DNA of 64,000 nt from positions 496,001-560,000 of the forward strand of contig FMBT01000291.1 in NCBI GenBank assembly GCA_900095095.1. The letters run 5' to 3'. Both the position numbers and the translations under genes were made by a program. Numbering within the stretch: the first letter of the stretch is position 1; each line of letters starts with the position of its first letter. This document shows positions 56,075 to 64,000 of the stretch, in pieces. Below the pieces are notes generated by a model, which was not told the origin of the DNA, ran no database searches, and saw nothing but the letters and a program-made list of their open reading frames with translations. Origin of the DNA: Fragilariopsis cylindrus CCMP1102 (Eukaryota > Bacillariophyta > Bacillariophyceae > Bacillariales > Bacillariaceae).

Positions 56075-56374
56075 GCAAGTATTTCTTAAAAAATTGATTG
56101 AGGGCGACTAAAAATAAGCTTTTAACTAGTAAATGCGTGTGTATTTCCAAAAAAGTATTTTATTTTGTGCACGTGCAAGTATTTCTAAAAAATTGATCGA
56201 GGAGAACTAAAAATAAGCTTTTAACTAGTAATAACACGTGTATTTCACAAAAAGTACGACATTTTGGTGCACGTGCAAGTATTTCTAAAAAATTGATCGA
56301 GGAGAACTAAAAATAAGCTTTTAACTAGTAATAACACGTGTATTTCACAAAAAGTACGACATTTTGGTGCACGT
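56075..56374 (+). repeat. Three tandem copies of a 100-bp unit
   Basis: Units start at 56075, 56175 and 56275 (each begins GCAAGTATTTCT and ends near TGCACGT); units 2 and 3 are identical by eye and unit 1 is diverged. A partial fourth start is at 56375. Lies between the left inverted end and the recombinase gene. Confidence 0.9.
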
Positions 56375-56758
56375 GCAAGTATTCGTGTCTTATGTCTTGG
56401 TACTTAGGGGTTGACGTTGATTCAAAGGTTTTTAACGAAAAATTCAAATCGTGTTTCAAACCGTGGACAGTTACTGTTACTTAAGCAAATTTTCATTTTT
56501 TCGCGCCACTCCCGCTTCTGTTTGCGTACTCTCAACAAGTCACGATTGAAATATTTGACCTGCCACCTCCTTTAACACGCAACAACGCGTCTTATTTTCT
56601 AAAAAAAACAATTATGCAGTGTTTCTTGCAGTGTTTTTTTATACTAGACGTTGCTAGTTGTAGGCTCATAAAAAAATATTTTCCACACTTCAAAACCCAA
56701 ATTCACTATATTTCACTACTACTGGTACGTTATTACAATTCAATTGACTTGATTAACC

Positions 56759-59700
56759 ATGGAAGTTGACGACGATGATGATGACTGCTCTATATGCATT
56801 AGCTGTTGTACTTGCAGTAGTGCTAGCACCACCGATGTTAGTTGGGTTGGTTCCATTCTCCATGATTTCGCTATTGTTATCACTGATAAAAAAACAAAAC
56901 AAGTTAGAAAAAATAGGGGAGGGTCATTCCGCAATGGGATTTGTTATAATAACTCTCATGTTGATCTAACCAACTCTCCTCCTCCATCTCCATCATCCTC
57001 AGTTGAATTCGTTCGAGTTACTCCACCCTCTATCGGATCAGTCATATACGAGTAAGTTAATCTTATTGTTTTGATATTGATTCTGTATTGTCGTTATTAT
57101 GATTCGATTCTATTATTTTCATTCAACACTCACTCATCTCTTCATTCATTTATTCTTATCATCACAGCGATTGTACTGGAACTGATACCAATCAAGATTT
57201 AAGTACCTGTGATTTCATTAAATCAATTCGCGACAGAAGAAGGTAATTATTCGTCGTCGTCGTGGTCGTTTTTGTTGTTGTGTTGTTGTCGTTGTTGTCA
57301 TTCTTTCAATCCCTGGTTCTGTAATATCTAATCCTTTTTTTGTTTTTTATTTCATTATTCTAATCTTATTAACAAAAGAATTCAGTCAACCATGGCGCGT
57401 TCTAAGAAGAAGAATGATTCTGCTATCGATTCTGATACTGAATTTGATATCTATGATATCGATTCTGATGATTGTCAAGATGACGACAACGCTCTACCTC
57501 TAACCAACGAAGATGCGTTCAACAATATCTTCCGTGGTGCGACTACACTGCCTCCTCGCATTCGGAATAAGCCTCAACGCCATTGTGCTTCTCCTACTCC
57601 ACCTCTTACATCGAAGAAGAAGAATACGAAGAAGAAGAAGCCTGCTCCGTTGGTCAATTCCTCTCGCACCAATCAGAGTAATAATAATAATAATACAAGC
57701 AAAATGAAGAAAAGAACACGCAAATCATCGAATGCTTCTATTGCACCGGCACCACTATCTTCAGTTGCGCCTCTCTCAAGTCTTGCGACAAACGTCCTGC
57801 CCGTCCAACTGCCAGGCCAACTATCTACATCCGGCCCAAATGGTGCGTTACTGTCTTTATTATCATGTGTCGAGCAAACCGATCCTTCATTTTGATTTTG
57901 TTATTTCTATTGCTCACATATTGCTTCCATCCTTCATTTATTTTAAATCAATTTTTTCAATTTTGGTAATCAATATTTGGATATTGCATTTGATTCCTAT
58001 TCTGCTACCGGTATTGATACTGCATCATCTATCTTGAATACATCCACCGCCTACATTCCACCAATCACTATTCCAATCACAACCTCCACATCTGTTGCCG
58101 TCACATCAGATGCTTGTACTGCCACCACATCCGTTCACGATCCAACAACAGGCTCCTTTCCAGCTGCTACCACAACCGGCGCATCTATGTCAACTGTCGG
58201 TCCATCCGGTACAACGACAGCCGGTACAACAACAGTCGTCGCACCTACTACTACTACTGCGTCCGTTTCGACTACAGCCGGTACAACAACAGTCGTCGCA
58301 CCTACTACTACTACTACTGCGTCCGTTTCGACTACTACTACTACTACATCAGCCGTCGCTGTTGTTACACCATCCAAAGATCCTTCACAGTTTGTTCTAG
58401 ATCCTGTAGAAGCACAAGAATTTCATGGAGCTACAGACGATAGAAGTATTCCAATCGGTGATTTTCTTCGCAAGATGCAAAAGACTGTTAACATCTATGG
58501 AGATGATACCGACATGATCAAGGGTCTTACTTCCAATACAAACAAGCATGAAACAGCAAAGCTTCAGGTAATATATATATCATGTTTTAATGCTTTGTTC
58601 GTTATCTATTTATTAATTTATATCATTTGTCTCACAAAATTTCGTCTTCCTCCACTTTATTACGATTCGATTTACAGATTGAAGCTCGATTCTTTGCTTC
58701 TCTTCAGACTAATGAGACCCTCAAGCATCTCTCCAAGTATGTCAAGGATCCACTCTCTCACATTGACACTATGATACGACAGTTATATATCTTCTGCAGA
58801 GGGGTCATTACTCGCGACAACTATGAGATCTTGAATACTTGTTCTGGTATGGTTCTCCAAATCATTTGTCAAGCTAGCATTCGTCGGTGTTGATCTTACT
58901 GATGAGTGTACCTTGGTTAGAGCTCAATATCAACCCAACACTGTCGCCAAGTCATTCAGATGCTTATTCGCTGTCTTCAAATCGAATCAAGTTATGTTTA
59001 GTCTTGCAAAAGACTTTCTTGGAAAGGGTATGTGCTATATATTGTCGTCTTTGTGGTTGTTGTGGTCTTGTCGTATGTATGTGTGTATGACGTTGCTACA
59101 ACAACTTGTTTCTATTTCACCTGTGCCCCCCTAAGCAACATGCTATTAAGGGTCAGCTAACAAGCTGAATAAGTGGCTGGTAGTTAGAAACAAGCCATCC
59201 GACCATCCCGCCTGTCAATGGAATGGGGTTTGTTTTCAGCAGCCTGCCGGTTCCATTATTTTATATATACGGATTCATCTCACTTTTTGTTTGTGTTGCT
59301 TCTTCATTTTGCAAATCTATTTTCATATCTATCAAGGCGGATTCTGTTCATGGTGGAAGCGCAACTTCGGTGTATGTGAAGAAATCGATACAACGTATGG
59401 TCACAAGCCCAACGAGGCTACTTGGGATGTGAACTTTCGATTGAAGCGTCTCGCTTGTCATGAAGACCCACTCCATCCGTTTCAAGTCTTTGATGCGTTG
59501 ATGAATGTCATCAACTACCCAAACTATATCAGAGTTCTTATTGAAGAAATCAAAGTCTGTTGTTGCTTACGGGCTGCTAAGGAACCAGCCTACATTGTAC
59601 GCGACAACTGGGAGTTCTTCACTATCACTGAAGGTCATTTCAAAGGCACTCCTGCCTGTCGTCTCAAATCTGATCACTCTGGACAGAAGAATAAAGCACT

Positions 59701-61734
59701 CACTATCTCTAATCATACTGCAATTGATAATCTCAAGAATGTGCAACACCTTCCTATCCTCAAGACCAACAAGAAGTTTGATACGTATACTATGATCAAA
59801 AGGCAACTGTATGAGTTCCTTCCTCCGGATGAGCATATTCATGGTCCAGCTCGTATCTTTCGGAAAGAGGCATCCGCGAAACAGATCAAAGTAAGTATAT
59901 TTTTGTTTATGTTGTCGTCGTTGTTCTTGTTGGGTATCTTGGTTGGTCTTGTTGATGCTGTTGTTATTATCGAATGTTATAATTTTAATTCAATTATCTC
60001 ACTTCCAATTTTTGTTTGATATTTTATTTTTCTTTATTTAGGATTGGAAAGCATTGATAGGGAACGACTGTACTTGGAGAGCGAATCCAAATGCATCCAT
60101 GGTCATTGGTGAAAATCAGTACAGTCCTATTTGTGTTAGTCTTGCTACCGACCTTGGCTACACCAATCCTAAAACCAATACTGGTCAAGGGAATCGTAAG
60201 GCTGGTATTAGTTTGATTGGCAACTCCGGATGTGGTCCTACTACCATGTTGGGTGCTACTCGTCATTCAACACTTGAAACTGCTGCTGGTACCTACCACG
60301 AAACCAACATGGAAGATCAACTTCGTGCAGGGTTGGCTGTACAAGGAACTACTGCCTCGCAAATCACCGGGGATAAACCACGATGTTCGTCTGTTCCTAT
60401 TCCGCTGCAACAACCATGTCCGTTTGACACCAACACCATCCATTCTCCTGCATCTTTCGATGGAACCATTGATTCTACTACACGACCTACAAGCTTTGCT
60501 CGGGTTGACTCTCTTAATGGTCCTATTATCAACCGAGGTACGTCTCCTTATGTAACATTGCATACCCCCCTATGTATCCTATACTGTATTCCGAAGTGCC
60601 ATCTCTTGAGGCACGAGGTCCGTATCTATTTATAACTCTTCCATATCATATTTTTAACTCACTTTTTCTATCTATCCTCTCTTCATTTGCAATCAATCCT
60701 CTAGGTCGGAGCAAGTCAGTTGGGGATCCACCTCCTAAACTTGATTATGATATGACTGATGAGGAACTTAATCTATTTATTGAGGAAAGAAAACAGCTTC
60801 AACGACCTGCTCCTATCAAGCCTGTTCTACAACAAGATCATCAGCAACCAATCCGTCGTGCAACTGATGCTGATAGGTCTATTGATGACCAAATTCGTCT
60901 ACTACAGCAACAAAAACAGGTGAATCGTCCGGTCGAGTCTCCTCTACAACATCAACAGGTAGTACATCGGCAACCATATCAGCCTCCTCTACAACTTCAA
61001 CAGGAAGCACATAGGCAACCATATCAGCGTGCTGCACCTGTTCAACGCTCGTATCCGTCTCCTGAACAGCAACAGTATCATCGTCGTCAGTCCTATCAAC
61101 GTCGTCCTGATGCCGAATATCATTCACGTGATGCCTATCATGCCAGTGATGCGTATCATGCACCTTCTCCACCTCATCATCGTGCAGGAAGATCTCATGA
61201 TGCTATTGAAGACCAAATTCAATCTCTGAGACGACGACAGCGTGAAGAACAGTCGTATCCTCCACAACTGTCTCCTCCACCACAACAGTATTATCATGCA
61301 CCTGCACGAGCTCATGATGCTATTGAAGACCAAATTCAATCTCTACGACGACAGCAACAGAGTGAAGATCAGTCGTATCATCCTATCCGTGTCAAGTCTC
61401 CTCCGCGTCGACAACAGCACCATCATTTCGATCCATATGATCCTTATGATGCTGCTCCTCAACAAGCTGCCGATCGGATCGTCCTCCACAACAGGAACCA
61501 ATCTATCAGCAGAGTACTAGTCACAGTACTAGTCACGTTGCCCGTATGTCTTATTCTCCTGATCAAGGTAAACAAATGGAATATACTGTATCTCATCAGG
61601 TTACTCAACGACCTCCTCAACAGTTTGCTCGTCTACCACCACCATCTGGTTCTGAATCGTACCATCAACAACGACTACAGTATGAAGAGAATCCCCCTCA
61701 ACCACGTTCTACTACACACTATCGTCGTCGTTAG
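56759..61734 (+). CDS. Tyrosine recombinase of a mobile element (frames interrupted)
   Basis: Nine or so exons by GT-AG and phase: 56759-57051, 57168-57242, 57379-57842, 58110-58567, 58678-59026 (one frame break near 58850), 59337-59890, 60042-60537, 60705 to the end (break near 61470). The N-terminal part is Asp/Lys-rich (MARSKKKNDSAIDSDTEFDI) and the middle Thr-rich. A helical domain carries IEARFFASLQTNETLKHLSK. The recombinase core reads NPKTNTGQGNRKAGISLIGN, then MLGATRHSTLETAAGTYHET, i.e. the conserved RK, HxxR-like TRH and Tyr positions of the family. The C-terminus is Gln/His/Tyr-rich with two copies of HDAIEDQIQSLRR. Two frame breaks suggest this copy is inactive. Confidence 0.7.
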
Positions 61735-62219
61735 GGTGTTATATGTACTTCATTCATTCATATACGTTGTACATGCAAGCACATTCATCTTTCAAGCCCA
61801 TGGATGTGTGTACATACTGTATTTTTCATTGCAAGTCGACGAATTTTACTTTTTTCGTCTCTACAGGTTATGAGCCCATTGCCAACCCCCTTGTTTTACT
61901 AGCACGTTTCCATGTGCTATTTACTGGGTACGACTATGCACTCGCTGGAGAGGTGCTCCATGCAGTATTTTCATGTGGTTCCGAGTTGGCGTGGGCATTT
62001 ATATAGCGATTTTGTGCTATATATCTGCAGTTGTTCGAGTCAGAAATATTGCTAGTTGTTTTAGCTAGTTAATTTAATAGAAATACTTTAACCCGCTTTA
62101 TTTACTTAGGATATTTGGCGCATGCCAAATATTTACTTAGGCGCGCGCGACACGTGCTTCTACTCGACCACCAAAACTTACCGTAATACGAGTATTCCTA
62201 CTAGTATTAGTATTAGTAC

Positions 62220-62571
62220 GACTTAGAAAATTATTCGAATAAAATTGAAGTTTCCTTGATCCCCCATCGCTTTTTTTTTTTGCTGCGTGTATAATTGTAG
62301 CAAAAAAGCAACGCAAAACTCACGGAAACAAAAAAATTAACGCGAAAGCATTGCGAAGTTTCAGGGCCTGGCATTTCTTTGATGGTTCTTTACCCAGACC
62401 GCCATTAAGATACTTTGGAAGACTTGTAACTTACAGTATTGTAACACAAAAATGATCTAAAGGACAAGCAACACCCATAAAGCAAAGGAAAGAAAAGAAT
62501 AAAAGGAAACTCTCGACATATTCAAACAAAGAAAAGACCTTCTTTCGTTAACTTAAAATTCGTTCAAAAAT
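62220..62571. other. Intergenic, promoter of the right-edge gene
   Basis: AT-rich with a T10 run near 62271. No gene seen. Confidence 0.5.
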
Positions 62572-64000
62572 ATGATTCATCGCCGTGGTCCTAATAATCC
62601 CATCACCTCTGACATTCCATCGGGAATTGATCCTCCCGAACCATCTGCGAGTAGCAGCACAAATTTCACTAACCAAAATGGTAACGGGGATAATGGTTTG
62701 AGAAAACGTCGTAAGGTCCGACGGAGCAGGAATACTACTGGTAGCTGGACGAAACGATTGGGCCGTATCCTAACCGATGAGGATTCGTTAGTCACATTAA
62801 TTCAAATTACGAGTGCAATCATTATACTTGGATGTTCCGTGACCCTGATATTGCATTTTTTTGGTACTGGAGACGACGAAGTTGGAGTAGGTAGTGGTTG
62901 GAAGAACAGTCTACTAGTAAAGTCGAATTGGATGTTCCGGCCGAAAACAATGCACAAAAGACGTCAGAATATCAGATATCAACGGAAACGTGAGGGAAAT
63001 GGATTGTACACACGAGTTGATATGGAACCGTCTGATTTGTACACGATTCCTGATTCATTGCCATTTGTTGGAGACAAGTCTGATCAATATGCTCAATTGC
63101 GTTTAGACTATGATAGCATGAATTTGCCCCGTGTAGAACAAAAATATAAATTCGAAACGATGAAAATGGAAACTGATATTACTGACAACAACGACAACAC
63201 CGGTGGCGATGATTCGTTACCACCCCCCTATGATATTCACAATTGTCCAGCAGAACCACATAAAAATTATCCGTATGCTTGGAATCTGTTACAAATTTTA
63301 GATCATTGGAATCCTGACGATCCCGCTGTTCCGACAGATCAAAAGATCTTCCAAGGACTTTGTGTATTTGATTACAATAAAGACTATGAAAAGGCATTAA
63401 ATTATCGCAAAAAGGAAAAACCCTTCGTGGTATCGAATGATCCTCAAGTTCAGGACACTGCCAAACGTTGGAATGCACCAGGATTTTTGGATAGAATGTT
63501 AGGTGATGTGATGCACCGTGCGGAATTTTCCGAATCGAATCATTTTATGTATTGGAACGCAGGTAGACAGATGCGAACACAATCGAAAAATCAGCATCCG
63601 GATGGTCGTGGTAGCGTGGATGGAAAGAAGATGTCAAGCTGGCAACAGCCGACTACGATGATGCGTATGAAGTATCAAGACTGGTTATCACATGCTAATT
63701 TAACGGAGGGGGAAACCGTGGGAACACATGATCCACATTATTACTTTCGATTAATTGGTTGCGGCGAGACAGGTCCAATGGGTGAATGTGATAAGGGTAG
63801 TAGCGAATACCTATTTGATGAATTGCCTTTTTTCCAACCGAAGGAAAATCTGTACATGGTCGATCCGCTCGAACAAAAGGGTATCCATTGTCGCTTCGGT
63901 ATGAATGGTGTTATTGCCGAAAACCACTTTGATCAGAGTAGGAATGCAATCGCCGTCATGGGAGGAGAACGGCGTTATATATTAGCCCATCCCAATCAAT
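62572..64000 (+). CDS. Type II membrane cupin/JmjC-like protein, partial
   Basis: The frame is open from the ATG at 62572 to the window end (476 codons) and continues beyond. A ~70-residue basic cytosolic N-terminus (RKRRKVRRSRN) is followed by one membrane segment (TLIQITSAIIILGCSVTLIL, about 80-103), then a lumenal domain. Near the edge, HCRFGMNGVIAENHFDQSRN and AIAVMGGERRYILAHPNQ match the cupin_8/JmjC metal site, with His-x-Asp in HFD. Such 2-oxoglutarate/Fe(II) proteins hydroxylate proteins. A Golgi or ER location is inferred from the anchor. The second metal His should lie outside the window. Confidence 0.85.
   Translation, partial: MIHRRGPNNPITSDIPSGIDPPEPSASSSTNFTNQNGNGDNGLRKRRKVRRSRNTTGSWTKRLGRILTDEDSLVTLIQITSAIIILGCSVTLILHFFGTGDDEVGVGSGWKNSLLVKSNWMFRPKTMHKRRQNIRYQRKREGNGLYTRVDMEPSDLYTIPDSLPFVGDKSDQYAQLRLDYDSMNLPRVEQKYKFETMKMETDITDNNDNTGGDDSLPPPYDIHNCPAEPHKNYPYAWNLLQILDHWNPDDPAVPTDQKIFQGLCVFDYNKDYEKALNYRKKEKPFVVSNDPQVQDTAKRWNAPGFLDRMLGDVMHRAEFSESNHFMYWNAGRQMRTQSKNQHPDGRGSVDGKKMSSWQQPTTMMRMKYQDWLSHANLTEGETVGTHDPHYYFRLIGCGETGPMGECDKGSSEYLFDELPFFQPKENLYMVDPLEQKGIHCRFGMNGVIAENHFDQSRNAIAVMGGERRYILAHPNQ

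Larger units (their letters stand above)
55717..62219 (+). mobile_element. Tyrosine-recombinase transposable element with inverted ends
   Basis: A ~6.2-6.5 kb element. An inverted pair marks the inner ends: TTAGTTTTGGTGGTCGAGTA at 55963 and its reverse complement ending near 62181. A 9-bp match TATTAGTAC at 55717 and 62211 could be a target duplication. Between lie a 100-bp tandem repeat (56075-56374) and one spliced gene for a tyrosine recombinase. Stramenopile CryptonS elements use this enzyme type but classically lack inverted ends, so the exact class is open. The outer limits are uncertain by a few hundred bases. Confidence 0.7.

Noticed and set aside
58135-58377. Val-rich ORF (-) inside the mobile element
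   Set aside because: Antisense shadow of the Thr-rich linker of the recombinase gene.
62577-63478. Minus-strand ORFs at the right edge
   Set aside because: Opposite to the long plus-strand open frame of the cupin/JmjC-like gene, which has clear motifs.
1-64000. tRNA, snRNA and CRISPR search by eye
   Set aside because: No T-loop plus acceptor pairing, no U1/U2/U4/U6 core motifs, and no spaced repeats of CRISPR type were found; weak RNA genes could be missed.

Overview
The window is nuclear DNA of a stramenopile alga, most likely a diatom. Intergenic DNA is AT-rich and gene spacing is moderate. Introns are short (about 70-400 bp) with GTAAGT/GTGAGT-type donors. Proteins are rich in Gln, Asn, Ser and Asp runs. 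Two proteins carry a signal peptide followed by an ASAF-like plastid-entry motif. Genes for sulfolipid synthesis (SQD1), a bestrophin, a V-ATPase subunit and NOP16 fit this. I cannot name the species.

Layout. 1-16.6 kb: a partial low-complexity gene (-), a single-pass membrane protein (+), aldehyde dehydrogenase (+), V-ATPase subunit E (-), a membrane protein with a PH-like domain (+), a Gln-rich protein with two membrane segments (-), a broken glycosyltransferase (+) and an ARM-like protein (+). 16.8-30.6 kb: a PH + protein kinase gene (-), a plastid CBS-domain protein (+), a large gene (-) combining FG repeats, an ART/PARP-like domain, a RING and a Deltex C-terminal domain, a lone 5S rRNA gene (-), a Lon-N-like plastid protein (-) and a CRAL-TRIO protein (+). 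30.9-35.0 kb: two divergent secreted/type I membrane proteins with frame breaks. 35.3-41.1 kb: bestrophin (-), a foldback MITE, a MAPEG-like gene (-), homoserine dehydrogenase (+) and Mpv17/PMP22 (-). 41.8-55.5 kb: NOP16 (+), a four-exon mini-gene (+), an FHA + WDR70-like gene (-) with several frame breaks, a three-repeat small protein (+), a second two-TM protein with a GDxxx(R/K)FDV end (+), SQD1 (-) and an RBR ubiquitin ligase (-). 55.7-62.2 kb: a mobile element encoding a spliced tyrosine recombinase, with inverted ends and a 100-bp tandem repeat. From 62.57 kb a type II membrane cupin/JmjC-like gene (+) runs off the window.

There is no operon logic; these are independent eukaryotic genes. 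The most unusual item is the 22.5-25.6 kb gene. Splicing predicted from phase-matched introns joins an anchored FG-repeat region to an ART-like fold, a RING and a Deltex DTC domain. That would put ADP-ribosylation and ubiquitin chemistry in one chain. The second is the recombinase element. Several genes carry single-base frame breaks without other damage, and these need checking against raw reads before being called pseudogenes.
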